A stretch of DNA of 64,000 bases from Mesorhizobium qingshengii (GTDB lineage: Bacteria; Pseudomonadota; Alphaproteobacteria; Rhizobiales; Rhizobiaceae), in the NCBI RefSeq assembly GCF_900103325.1, contig NZ_FMXM01000019.1, positions 86,006-150,005 of the forward strand, written 5' to 3'. The first letter of the stretch is position 1. Each line of letters opens with the position of its first letter. This document shows positions 8,495 through 17,185 of this stretch, one piece after another. The notes below the pieces were generated by a model that saw nothing but the letters and a program-made list of their open reading frames with translations, did no database searches and was not told where the DNA came from. Made by a program: the position numbers and the translations under genes.

Positions 8495-9892
8495 ATGGTT
8501 AGTAAGCTTCAGTCCGCGGCGGTTTTTCTAACATGCATTTTCACGCCGGCACTTGGACGGGCCGAGACTGTCTTCGACGCAATGTCGAAGGCGTATGCGC
8601 TGAACTCGACGTTGAGTTCATCCCGCGCCGGTGTGCGGATCACCGATGAAAATGTTGCGATAGCGAAATCCGGCTTGAGGCCGACAGTCAATGGCTCCGC
8701 CAGCGTTGGATATCTTTCCCAATCCAAGACGAAGCTTTCAACAGGGGGATTTATTTCCCCGGGCAGTCGCTTGTCGACAGGTTCCTTCGGGATAACCTTG
8801 GATCAGACTCTGTTCGACGGATTCCAGACGCCTAACAACGTACACGTCGCCGAGGCGAAGGTGAAAGCCTCAAATGAAGATCTGCGTAGCGCTGAACAGG
8901 ACACCCTGTATGCAGCCGTAAGTGCTTATACTGATGTATTTGCAAATCGCCAGATTGTCGCCTTGCGAAGAAAGAACTTAGCCTTTCTGGACGAACAACT
9001 ACGCGCGGCCGAGGATCGATTTCGAGTTGGAGATGGCGCGCGCACCGATGTCGCCCAGGCGCAGGCAAGCCAAGCCGAGGCACTATCCCAGTTAGCCAGT
9101 GCCGAGGCATCGGTCTTGTCCAGTGAAGCAACGTATCGCCAGGTTGTAGGTGAAGCGCCGGGGAACCTGCAGCCAACCAGGCCGATTGCCAAATTGCTGC
9201 CTTCAACGCTCAAGGCCGCGTTCGCGATCGCGCAGACCGATCACCCAGCCATTCTCAGTCCAGAGCATCTCGTAGATGCCGCAGAATTCTCGGTTAAGTC
9301 TTCCGAGGGGGCACTTCTTCCGACGGCCTCGGCTGAAGCCAGCGTCACCCGCCTCTATCAGAACTACTCGCCTGAGATTTCGTACTCTCCCAACGGCTAC
9401 TACAACTCGGCGGGAATCGGCGCGACCTTGAACGTTCCAATATATCAAGGCGGCAAAGCCTCGGCCGAGATTAGGCAGGCCAAGGCGTCGCTGGCGAAAG
9501 CGCGGATAGAAGTTGATGTCAATCGGGATCAGGTTCGCAGCGCATTAGCGTCACAGTGGAGCCAATATCAGGCTGCTGGGGTGGCGGTTCAGGCAAATCG
9601 ACAAGCCATCTCTGCGGCACAGCTGGCTTTGCAGGGCGTCATCGAAGAACGCAACGTGGGCCAGCGCTCCACGCTCGATGTCCTCAATGCGCAGGCGTCA
9701 TTGATTACGACGCAGATAAATCGTGTGTCGAGCGAGCGCGACCAGGTTCTCGCAAGCTATGCAATCCTGTCTGCAATCGGCCATCTTTCCGCTTCCCGCC
9801 TTGGCCTGCGGGTCACGGAATACAGGCCCGCCGAGCATTATCGCGCGGTCAAGGACATGTGGTCCGGGCTTCGGCCGCCTGATGACAGATAA
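8495..9892 (+). CDS. TolC family outer membrane efflux protein
   Basis: A 465-residue TolC/CyaE-type outer membrane channel. A signal peptide is visible (hydrophobic VFLTCIFTPALG then RAE). Family segments include SGLRPTVNGSASVGY, the repeated long helices with LFDGFQTPNNVHVAEAKVKAS, and in the second half LNVPIYQGGKASAEIRQAKASL and ERNVGQRSTLDVLNAQASL. TolC proteins form the trimeric exit duct for type I secretion or efflux pumps. No ABC exporter or membrane fusion protein is next to it, so its partner must be encoded elsewhere. The ATG at 8495 is chosen; upstream sequence is AT-rich. Confidence 0.9.
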   Translation: MVSKLQSAAVFLTCIFTPALGRAETVFDAMSKAYALNSTLSSSRAGVRITDENVAIAKSGLRPTVNGSASVGYLSQSKTKLSTGGFISPGSRLSTGSFGITLDQTLFDGFQTPNNVHVAEAKVKASNEDLRSAEQDTLYAAVSAYTDVFANRQIVALRRKNLAFLDEQLRAAEDRFRVGDGARTDVAQAQASQAEALSQLASAEASVLSSEATYRQVVGEAPGNLQPTRPIAKLLPSTLKAAFAIAQTDHPAILSPEHLVDAAEFSVKSSEGALLPTASAEASVTRLYQNYSPEISYSPNGYYNSAGIGATLNVPIYQGGKASAEIRQAKASLAKARIEVDVNRDQVRSALASQWSQYQAAGVAVQANRQAISAAQLALQGVIEERNVGQRSTLDVLNAQASLITTQINRVSSERDQVLASYAILSAIGHLSASRLGLRVTEYRPAEHYRAVKDMWSGLRPPDDR

Positions 9893-9918
9893 AGCCGGAA
9901 CCTGGGTCAGGCACTAGC

Positions 9919-9946
9919 GCGAGGTGTCAGGTTCCTAGCACCTCGC
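9919..9946. repeat. Perfect 8-bp hairpin after TolC-type gene
   Basis: GCGAGGTG at 9919-9926 pairs exactly with CACCTCGC at 9939-9946 across a 12-base loop, 27 bases after the stop of the TolC-type gene. No T-run follows, so it would be at best a weak terminator or an mRNA 3' stabiliser. Confidence 0.45.
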
Positions 9947-10132
9947 AATAAAGGCGCGTTCGCCCGTTTGTGTGGTATCCCACGCAGGCAGACGAGGTGC
10001 CTTGGCAAGCTGGCACGCTCGCAATTCCCGCCAGCCGCGATGTACCAGACAGGGCGCCAAACTCAGCGCGCCCTGAGACTATGGAATTGTGAAATCGCGA
10101 CCGGCTCGGCGCAGCGATACGCCGGTGGCCCT

Positions 10133-11347
10133 TCACGGAACAACGTGAACGGCGGCGAGCTTTAGCGATGAAATACTGGCCGGCGGCCTTTCTTCTTCCA
10201 CCGCTCGTGCCAGCCGGTTCCGACCGTCAGATTTGGCTTTGTAAAGCAGTTGGTCGGCTCTCACCATCACGTCATGGAGACTCTCCGCGGATCGACGCTC
10301 CACAACCCCGAAACTTCCAGAAACGCGACGCGAAGGGGGTATTCGATCAAAGGTCTGGTGTTCTATCCGTTTTCGAATCCGCTCCGCGACGGCGGCGGCG
10401 TCTTCCTCCGGCGTGTCAGGCATCAGAACAGCGAACTCCTCCCCACCAATCCGGCCGGCGATGTCGGATGATTGGATCTCGCTGACTAAAATCGCACCTA
10501 CCTGTCGAAGGACGTCGTCGCCGGCGGGATGACCATAGGTGTCGTTGATCGACTTGAAGTGATCGAGGTCACAAAGGACGAGGGAAACGGAGGCTCCGCC
10601 GGCTCGAGCGACCAAAACGCCAGATCGCTCCTCGAATCCTCGCCGATTGAGCACACCCGTGAGGGGATCGTTGTCGCGCTCGCGACGAAGATCATCCAGA
10701 AGATCGGATAGCGCGGCCGCCAGGATCGCGAAAGCAAGCGCGGCGCCAAGCACCGCCAATGACACCTGCAGCGCCTGCCAGAACGGCGATTGGCCGAAGT
10801 CGCGTGCCGAGAACAAAGCGTTCGGCCCGGCCGTGAGCGCGGTCCTCGGAAAGAACTGAACCGCAAAGACGAACATGATCCAGAAAAGAGCACGGTCCAC
10901 CGGCCTTGTTCGTCGTCCGGGAACCAGCCGAAGCGATGCGATCAGCAGGATCGCGCCATATCCGAAATTCTGGACATAAATGCGCGCAAGCAAATGCGGC
11001 GTGACATAGCAGAAAAACCAGATCAGGCCCGTGATGACCAGCAGCATAGCCACCTCAACGCGCGGCCCGAGTTGTTTTTGCGATCGTCCGAGGATCCCTT
11101 CAGTGGCCGCAATGACGGCCGATGTGTAAAACACGCTCGATATAACCGCGTTAGGATACGCTGAGTCCGGAAGATGAAAGATCTGCACCGAAGCGCCCGC
11201 GCAGAACAGTGTGCAAGAGAGGGCAAGAAGCAGCAGGTAGTGCCGTTTTCGCTCGACCAGCCAAGCGCAGCAAAAAACAAAGGAAAACACAAGAAACATC
11301 CCTGGGGCGATCAAGGACATTGCAATCGTTGACTGGGACTGAGTCAT
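10133..11347 (-). CDS. Membrane-bound diguanylate cyclase (GGDEF)
   Basis: A 404-residue protein with about seven hydrophobic segments in the first 225 residues followed by a GGDEF domain. DPLTGVLNRRGFEE opens the domain, DLDHFKSINDTYGHPAGDDVL carries the metal and substrate residues, and the active loop is GGEEF, so synthesis of cyclic di-GMP is expected. The usual inhibitory RxxD site five residues before the loop reads QSSD and lacks the arginine, so product inhibition is probably absent. No EAL domain is present. The ATG at 11347 follows no obvious operon partner. Confidence 0.9.
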   Translation of the reverse strand: MTQSQSTIAMSLIAPGMFLVFSFVFCCAWLVERKRHYLLLLALSCTLFCAGASVQIFHLPDSAYPNAVISSVFYTSAVIAATEGILGRSQKQLGPRVEVAMLLVITGLIWFFCYVTPHLLARIYVQNFGYGAILLIASLRLVPGRRTRPVDRALFWIMFVFAVQFFPRTALTAGPNALFSARDFGQSPFWQALQVSLAVLGAALAFAILAAALSDLLDDLRRERDNDPLTGVLNRRGFEERSGVLVARAGGASVSLVLCDLDHFKSINDTYGHPAGDDVLRQVGAILVSEIQSSDIAGRIGGEEFAVLMPDTPEEDAAAVAERIRKRIEHQTFDRIPPSRRVSGSFGVVERRSAESLHDVMVRADQLLYKAKSDGRNRLARAVEEERPPASISSLKLAAVHVVP

Positions 11348-11799
11348 TCTTCCCTTGCTGAGACCTTGCCTTCGCTTTCCTGATTGTCGTCACGACACCC
11401 TACCAAATCACGCCGAATGATGCCTGAATGCGAATGGTAAGATTTTATGAAAGCGCGGACAGGCTGTGGACTTCGGGAAAAGGTGAAGATTGCGCGCGTC
11501 GTCCTTGGGTGCGCGATGGCGAGATCGGGCCGGCTTCGATAACCGCCGCGTCCCTGGCACTCCATGGTCAACGCATATATAACATACATTGACAATATAT
11601 CTTTTAACTGAGATGCTGGCTCCATTCCACGCCAGGAGATAGCGGGCAACGCAAACCCATCGATCGCCATCGCAGGACATTACAGCGCCTGCGCATTTTC
11701 GACTCGATGGTCGAGGCGATGCTTCGTATCGGCCGCTCGACCGGCAGAGCGCCGTATGTGCGAGCAACGCCGCCTCGGCCTTGTGAACCAGGAGCGCAT
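11348..11799. other. Intergenic region between diguanylate cyclase and haemoglobin genes
   Basis: About 450 bases hold the divergent promoters of the cyclase (minus) and the haemoglobin gene (plus). Open frames here have no ribosome binding sites and no recognisable protein. The only notable signal is an AT-rich imperfect inverted repeat at 11581-11603. Confidence 0.6.
11581..11603. promoter_or_regulatory. Candidate NsrR-type operator
   Basis: AACATACATT and AATATATCTT are separated by three bases and match as inverted repeats at eight of ten positions. The arrangement resembles the NsrR operator known from enterobacteria (AAGATGYATTT half-sites), and it lies about 200 bases upstream of a haemoglobin gene followed by an NsrR-like gene. 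The link is inference. Confidence 0.4.
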
Positions 11800-12264
11800 A
11801 TGAGCGGAAATCGCCGCAGCAAGAGCACCATCATCCTGGACGGCGTTCCGTTGCCGGATGTGCTTGACGACACCATGATCCATGGTGTGGTTCACGGCTT
11901 CTATGATGAAATTCGCCGCGATGAGCTTCTCGGCCCCATCTTCCACCAGAAGATCCAGCCCAACGAGTGGCCGCGTCATCTGGCAAAGATGTGTGACTTC
12001 TGGTCCTCGACACTCCTGCGAACGACCCGATATGAAGGGCGGCCCCTGCCGCCACATCTGGCGATTTCCGGCCTTGGCGAGGTGCATTTCCGGCGTTGGC
12101 TGAAATTGTTTCGCGCCACGGTGCACCGCATCTGCCCGCCCGAGGTGGCGGCGCTTTTCATGGATCGCGCGTTGCGCATCGCCCACAGCTTTCGTCTTGC
12201 GGTCGCCTTCAACCGTGGCGAGACCACAATTGGCATCGAGCCGATTGCCGAGAAAGAGCTGTGA
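11800..12264 (+). CDS. Group III truncated haemoglobin
   Basis: A 154-residue protein of the truncated haemoglobin group III type. The segment HFRRWLKLF carries the likely proximal histidine (His96), and FYDEIRRDELLGPIF near the N-terminus is the usual B-helix region. Such proteins bind O2 or NO and are often tied to nitrosative stress. The ATG at 11800 has GGAG upstream; a longer frame from 11707 has no support. The next gene, 61 bases downstream, is an NsrR-like regulator, which fits NO detoxification. Confidence 0.85.
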   Translation: MSGNRRSKSTIILDGVPLPDVLDDTMIHGVVHGFYDEIRRDELLGPIFHQKIQPNEWPRHLAKMCDFWSSTLLRTTRYEGRPLPPHLAISGLGEVHFRRWLKLFRATVHRICPPEVAALFMDRALRIAHSFRLAVAFNRGETTIGIEPIAEKEL

Positions 12265-12325
12265 GGCCGAATTGGTTTGCATGAGGTTCCCATAGCTGCA
12301 CGCAAATCCAAGAAAGGAGCCGCCC

Positions 12326-12787
12326 ATGAGGCTGACCAACTTCTCGGACTATGCTTTGAGGATGCTGATGTACGCGGCCTCCGCTGGCGACCGCCTGATT
12401 ACGATCGAGGAGACTGCACGCACCTTCGGGGTGTCGAAAACACACCTCAACAAGGTCGCCAATACCCTGACGCGGGGCGGCTACCTGAAAGCAGTCCGGG
12501 GCCGTTCCGGCGGCCTTGTTCTGGGGCTCCGGCCCGAGATGATCCGGATCGGCGATGTCATACGGTTGACCGAGCCGGATTTCGCGGTTGTAGAGTGCTT
12601 TGCCACCGGAAACCAATGCGTGCTCACTCACTCCTGCAAGCTTTCGAGCATGTTTGGCGAAGCGATGGCCTCCTTCCAGAGCATCCTTGACCGTTACACG
12701 CTAGCCGACGTCACACTAATGCCCCGGGATTTCCTCGGCAGGCTGCCGCCGCCCCTACCTTCCGGCCTGGCGCGAAGCGGCGCGTAA
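12326..12787 (+). CDS. Rrf2 family regulator, NsrR-like
   Basis: A 153-residue Rrf2 protein. It begins with MRLTNFSDYALRMLMY, typical of NsrR, followed by a winged helix (VSKTHLNKVANTLTRGGYL). Three cysteines, Cys91, Cys98 and Cys104, form a C-x6-C-x5-C pattern suited to an iron-sulfur cluster; the last two match NsrR spacing. NsrR senses NO through the cluster and represses detoxification genes. Its position right after the haemoglobin gene supports that target. RirA-like iron sensing cannot be excluded. Confidence 0.85.
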   Translation: MRLTNFSDYALRMLMYAASAGDRLITIEETARTFGVSKTHLNKVANTLTRGGYLKAVRGRSGGLVLGLRPEMIRIGDVIRLTEPDFAVVECFATGNQCVLTHSCKLSSMFGEAMASFQSILDRYTLADVTLMPRDFLGRLPPPLPSGLARSGA

Positions 12788-13177
12788 GATCGGTGTCTCC
12801 TTACAAAATGTCGCGCAGCGAAAAATCAAGTGCGGCGCGCTCCAGCATGAAGGGCCTGCTGCTGATCTGATGGAGGCGTGGGGGTAGCGCCTTTGAGGCG
12901 GTCCGCGAGAGGATCGCGGTTGCGATCTCCTGCGAGTCCATGAACTCGATCGCGCTCTCGGGCTAATGGACACCAAAGCAAGGCAGCCTGACCCTCGGGC
13001 ATTGCTCAAACGTCCGAGTGCCGGAAGTCCGTGTAGCAGCCACCTACTACCAGCGACGTGAATTTCGGCGCTATTTAATGGGATTGGCGAACCTCACAGA
13101 GGCGGTGTAGGGTGCGCCACAAAAGAACAACAAATGAGCCGTACCCTCGGCTCAGCCGAGCGAATCTGGGAGGATTC
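12788..13177. other. Intergenic region with a possible gene remnant
   Basis: About 390 bases carry no complete gene. On the minus strand a frame from about 12963 to a TAA at 12801 reads like protein (ending SRPFMLERAALDFSLRDIL) but is preceded directly by an in-frame TAG and has no start. It may be the tail of a decayed gene that I cannot identify. Confidence 0.4.
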
Positions 13178-13651
13178 ATGGTCGAGATCATCTCCAAGCG
13201 GGACGGTCCGCGGCGCGAGGATGTTCAGGTCAAGCAGTTGATCGAGCAGAACCGCGCGACCATCGTTCGCCTTGCCGACCAGATCAGCGGTGGCGGCTAT
13301 TCGGCTTCCAGGCAGCCACGCCAGCAACCGAAGGCTGAAGGACTGATCATCCATGTCGGCGGCAGCGCGGCGACCGCCGCCGAAGCGAGCCCGTCCATCC
13401 GCGTCACCATGAACGGCCGTGTGATCTCCAAGGATCAGAACACCGGCCGCCAGCTTCATCATATCGGCGACGTCCGCAACCGGGATGGAGAACAGATCTT
13501 CGTCCTGGCAACGAAGCAGAATGGCTTTTTCTCACCGGTCGACGAAACCATCGCGCAGGCGCTTGCCGAGCTGGATGGGTCCCGGCTGACCGCGACTTAT
13601 GCCGAGGAGCAGCTTGCAGCCGACATCGGAGCGAAACTCGGCATCGACTGA
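13178..13651 (+). CDS. Conserved hypothetical protein
   Basis: A 157-residue soluble protein that I do not recognise. The ATG at 13178 is preceded by GGGAGGA. The N-terminal half is helical and basic (KQLIEQNRATIVRLADQ), followed by a Gln/Arg-rich linker and a compact region with ends such as GEQIFVLATKQNGFF. No signal peptide or membrane segment is seen. It lies alone, 85 bases before the sigma-54 activator, in the same direction. Confidence 0.6.
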   Translation: MVEIISKRDGPRREDVQVKQLIEQNRATIVRLADQISGGGYSASRQPRQQPKAEGLIIHVGGSAATAAEASPSIRVTMNGRVISKDQNTGRQLHHIGDVRNRDGEQIFVLATKQNGFFSPVDETIAQALAELDGSRLTATYAEEQLAADIGAKLGID

Positions 13652-13736
13652 CAGCCGGCATTCGGGCGTCGTTGCGCACGTCCAATCCGTGACAGCATAC
13701 AGAAATGGCATACCTCAAAGGTACTGTGATGACTGA

Positions 13737-15815
13737 ATGAAACACGCGAGCGGCCCTAATCCGATGAAAAACGATGCTCTTCCGACGCGTGCGTCGATGG
13801 CCACCGGACAGCTGGTTTTAGACAGGATCGACTATGATGAGCGCGCCACCATGCGTGCCTGGGAGAGTTTTCTTTCCGACGAGCCGACATCCGCTCGCGA
13901 TCCGGTCCACGTCCGCTCCCTCATCCATGATTCCTGGTATCGCAGCGCCACCGGCGGCATCAACGCTCAAGGGATTGAAGCGCCGCTAAGCAGCGACCGT
14001 GACGAGATCGAATATCTGACCCGCGCCAATGCCGAGCTGCTTTCGGCGGCGCGACGATCGTTTGCGTCCCTTGGCCAGTTGCTGGAAGGAACGGGAGCGA
14101 TGCTCGTGCTCGCCGACAGTGACGGCGTGCTGATCGACGCCATCGGCGACAAGAAGACCTTGCATGACGGCATGGACATTCATCTGGGCATCGGGGGCAA
14201 ATGGAACGAGGACGCCGTCGGAACCAACGGCATCGGCACTGCGCTGTGGACCGGCGAGCCGATTTTCGTCCACGCTGCCGAACATTTCTGTGCCGGCATC
14301 AAATCCTGGACCTGTGCCGGCGCGCCGATCCGCGACCCTCTGGATGGCAAGATCATCGGCGTTGTCGACCTGTCGGGCTACTCGCCGATCTTCCGGCCGC
14401 ACAACACGGCGCTCGTCGCCGCCACCGCCAGGCAGATCGAAAAGGCGCTGGCCGAACAGCAGCAAGAGCAGCGAACGCGCCTGCTCGAAGCCTTCATATC
14501 CTCGGCACCCAGCTACCGCCAGAAGGACGGGTTGGTGATCGTCGATCATCGCGGCCGCGCGATCTTCTGCAACAACGTGCCCAACGGCGACACCACGGAG
14601 ATGATGGACGGCCCGATGGAGCCGGGGCGCGGTCGTTGGCTGATGAACCTGCCAGCGTCCGGCTCCGAGACCGATCTCGCCAGCGCGCTGCCGGCGCATC
14701 TGCGATCCTGTCATGTCACACCGCTGAAACTCGATGGCGACCTTCGTGGCGCGGCTCTGGTGTTTCCCTCGGTGCCGGCCGTCTCCAGCATGACGGTGAT
14801 ACATCGAGAGGGGAACAAACACCTTCGGACAGCCGCGGCGATGATCGTCGGCGACAGCGAAAAATTGCTGGCTGCCGTCGATGTCGCCTCCCGGGTGGCC
14901 GGGTCGAACGGCGTCACCTCGTTGCTGATAGAGGGCGAAACGGGCGTCGGGAAGGAGTTGTTTGCACGACTTGTCCATGCCGGCAGCCGGCGCACCGAAA
15001 ACGACCCGTTCATCGCCATGAATTGTGGCGCGATCACCAAGGAATTGTTCGGCAGCGAATTGTTCGGTCATGTCGCCGGCGCCTTTACCGGAGCTTCGCG
15101 TGACGGCAAGCCGGGCATCTTCGAACTCGCCAATGGCGGCGTGCTCAGCCTTGACGAAATCGGCGAGTTGCCGCTCGAAATCCAGCCCTTCCTGTTGCGT
15201 GTGCTGGAGGAGCGCGTGGTCCACCGCATCGGTGACTCGAGAGGCCGCCCGGTGGACGTGCGACTGGTCGCCTCGACCAATCGCGACCTCAAGCAGGAAG
15301 TCGCGGCCGGGCGCTTCCGCAGCGATCTCTATTACCGCATCGGTGCGGTCTCGATCCAGGTCCCGGCTTTGCGCGACCGCGGCGACGACGTGCTGCTGCT
15401 GATCGAGCATTTCAACCGGCGGATCGCGAAGCTGGCAGGCAATGATCCGCTGGAGTTTTCAAACGACGCGCTTGATGCGCTGCTTGCCTATCGCTGGCCG
15501 GGAAATGTGCGTGAACTCAAGAACCTGGTGGAGCGCCTGCATATACTGGCGCGCGGCGGCACGATCGAGCTGCAGGACCTTCCCGGAGAAATCAGTGCGG
15601 GCAATCGCGACACCATGGCCGTGCACGGCGACCATCCCACGGCCATGCTCGAAGCACCGGTGTGCTCGTTCGAGGATGCCGAACGCCAGGCGATCAAGAA
15701 TGCGCTTGTCGCCGAGGGCGGCAATCTCAGCAAGGTTGCGCTAAGGCTCGGCATTTCGCGGCCGACGCTCTATCGCAAGCTCGGTCAATACGGCATCCGG
15801 CGCGGTTTCCTCTAG
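13737..15815 (+). CDS. Sigma-54-dependent activator, AcoR/MimR type
   Basis: A 692-residue enhancer-binding protein. The N-terminal part has a GAF sensor region (about residues 90-240, with GIGTALWTGEPIFVHAAEHFC). The AAA+ domain has Walker A GETGVGKE near residue 398, the sigma-54 contact loop GAFTGA near 448, and Walker B LSLDEIGELP near 471. A Fis-type helix-turn-helix ends the protein (LSKVALRLGISRPTLYRKL). It is convergent with the propane monooxygenase operon, whose promoter has a clear sigma-54 site, so it is the likely activator, responding to substrate or alcohol. Starts at 13737 and 13764 are both possible. Confidence 0.93.
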   Translation: MKHASGPNPMKNDALPTRASMATGQLVLDRIDYDERATMRAWESFLSDEPTSARDPVHVRSLIHDSWYRSATGGINAQGIEAPLSSDRDEIEYLTRANAELLSAARRSFASLGQLLEGTGAMLVLADSDGVLIDAIGDKKTLHDGMDIHLGIGGKWNEDAVGTNGIGTALWTGEPIFVHAAEHFCAGIKSWTCAGAPIRDPLDGKIIGVVDLSGYSPIFRPHNTALVAATARQIEKALAEQQQEQRTRLLEAFISSAPSYRQKDGLVIVDHRGRAIFCNNVPNGDTTEMMDGPMEPGRGRWLMNLPASGSETDLASALPAHLRSCHVTPLKLDGDLRGAALVFPSVPAVSSMTVIHREGNKHLRTAAAMIVGDSEKLLAAVDVASRVAGSNGVTSLLIEGETGVGKELFARLVHAGSRRTENDPFIAMNCGAITKELFGSELFGHVAGAFTGASRDGKPGIFELANGGVLSLDEIGELPLEIQPFLLRVLEERVVHRIGDSRGRPVDVRLVASTNRDLKQEVAAGRFRSDLYYRIGAVSIQVPALRDRGDDVLLLIEHFNRRIAKLAGNDPLEFSNDALDALLAYRWPGNVRELKNLVERLHILARGGTIELQDLPGEISAGNRDTMAVHGDHPTAMLEAPVCSFEDAERQAIKNALVAEGGNLSKVALRLGISRPTLYRKLGQYGIRRGFL

Positions 15816-15830
15816 ATTCGCCCACCAGTA

Positions 15831-15860
15831 CAAAAAACCCCGCGGCATTCGCGCCGCGGG
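15831..15860 (-). terminator. Rho-independent terminator, minus strand
   Basis: Read on the minus strand, CCCGCGGC pairs with GCCGCGGG across a short loop and is followed by six T. It lies just beyond the stop of the sigma-54 activator, so it also blocks read-through from the operon side. Confidence 0.7.
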
Positions 15861-16042
15861 TTGGGGAAGGCTCGTTGACCGAAATTGCCTTCAGGCAGCG
15901 GTCGCGGGGATGATCCACTCTTCACGACGGCACCGGTCACTTTCGCCGAGAGTAGCCGAGGATGTTGCTGATGATCCGCGAAATCACCACGGCGGCCGCG
16001 ACCTTGATGATGTCGCCGACGCCTTCGCCATAAGCGGCGGCA

Positions 16043-16076
16043 CAAAACAAAAAAGCGCCGCGCCATGACGCGGCAC
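16043..16076 (-). terminator. Rho-independent terminator of the propane monooxygenase operon
   Basis: On the minus strand, GCCGCG (16069-16074) pairs with CGCGGC (16057-16062) and a T-rich tract follows. It is 35 bases beyond the stop of the alcohol dehydrogenase gene and so closes the eight-gene operon. Confidence 0.75.
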
Positions 16077-16110
16077 GCCCGCTTTCGTGCCGCGTCCCGT
16101 CCGGAGGCTT

Positions 16111-17154
16111 TCAGGGCACGATGACGCCACGTCCGGTGAACCGACGGTTCTTGAAATCGTCGAGCGCGGTGTTGATGCTGGCGAGATTGTATTCGGTGTA
16201 GTGCATCTTCACCTTGCCGTCGGCGTTCAGCTCCATCAGTTCGACAAGCTCGGTGAAATTGCCGACCAGGCTGCCGCCGATGTTGATCTCCTCGATGACG
16301 AGATGCGCGGTCGGTACGTTGATGTTGCCGCCATAGCCGACGACGAACAGTTGCCCGCCCTTGCGCACCATCTTCCAGCAGATGTTCTCGACACCGAGTT
16401 CACCGACGAAGTCGATGACCACATGGGCGCCGCCGCCGGTGATCTGGCTGACCTCCTCGATGACGTTTGGCCCACCGTCGAGCACGAAGTCGGCGCCAAG
16501 GTCCTTGGCCAGCACCCGCGCCGCCGGCTCGCGATCCACCGCGATAATGCGGCAACCCGAGATCGCGTGCAGCGATTGCAGCGCGATATGGCCGAGCCCG
16601 CCAATGCCGAGCAGCACGCAATAACTGCCTGGTCGCAGCAGCTTCGCCGCCCGCTTGGCGGCGCGGTAGGCAGTGATGCCGGCATCGGCGAGCGGCGCCA
16701 CCTCGATCGGCGTGATGTTGGCGTTCAGCTTGATCAGCGAACGTTCGCTGGTGATGAAATATTCGGCGAAGCCGCCATTCATGCCGAGGCCGGGGAATTG
16801 GCCGTTGTCGCAATACATGTCCTCGCCGTGGCGGCAGTTGAGGCAGATGCCGCATGAGCGGAAGGGATGGCAGATCACGGCATCGCCGCGCTTGACCGAC
16901 CTGACACCGCTGCCGACTTCCTCAACCCAACCGGCATTCTCGTGGCCCATGATGTAAGGCAGGAGCGTGCCTTCGGGGTCCATGGTCGGCTTCCACACAC
17001 CCTCGATGATGTGCAGATCGGTGCGGCAGAGGCCGGCAGCACCCACCCTAACGATCACCTCGTCGGGAGCGGTGATCGTCGGCGCCTTGACCTCCTCGAT
17101 CCTGAGCTGGACGTTCATCTTCGGATCGTATTCGTAAAGTCTGGCAGCTTTCAT
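16111..17154 (-). CDS. Zinc-dependent alcohol dehydrogenase, last gene of prm operon
   Basis: A 347-residue medium-chain NAD-dependent alcohol dehydrogenase. The catalytic zinc motif is GHENAGWVEEVGSGV with Cys in GLCRTD; the structural zinc cysteines are in CGICLNCRHGEDMYC. The cofactor motif GIGGLGHIALQ is clear, with Asp in AVDREP favouring NAD. As the last gene of the monooxygenase operon it probably oxidises the alcohol made from the alkane (for example 2-propanol to acetone or 1-propanol to propanal). The same gene type is found in actinobacterial prm/mim clusters. Confidence 0.92.
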   Translation of the reverse strand: MKAARLYEYDPKMNVQLRIEEVKAPTITAPDEVIVRVGAAGLCRTDLHIIEGVWKPTMDPEGTLLPYIMGHENAGWVEEVGSGVRSVKRGDAVICHPFRSCGICLNCRHGEDMYCDNGQFPGLGMNGGFAEYFITSERSLIKLNANITPIEVAPLADAGITAYRAAKRAAKLLRPGSYCVLLGIGGLGHIALQSLHAISGCRIIAVDREPAARVLAKDLGADFVLDGGPNVIEEVSQITGGGAHVVIDFVGELGVENICWKMVRKGGQLFVVGYGGNINVPTAHLVIEEINIGGSLVGNFTELVELMELNADGKVKMHYTEYNLASINTALDDFKNRRFTGRGVIVP

Positions 17155-17185
17155 GGCTGTGTCCTTTCAAAATGTCTGGATTGCT

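Noticed and set aside
15812..16066. 84-codon minus-strand frame after the sigma-54 activator
   Set aside because: It runs through a terminator and starts in another; the sequence is Arg-rich and not protein-like.
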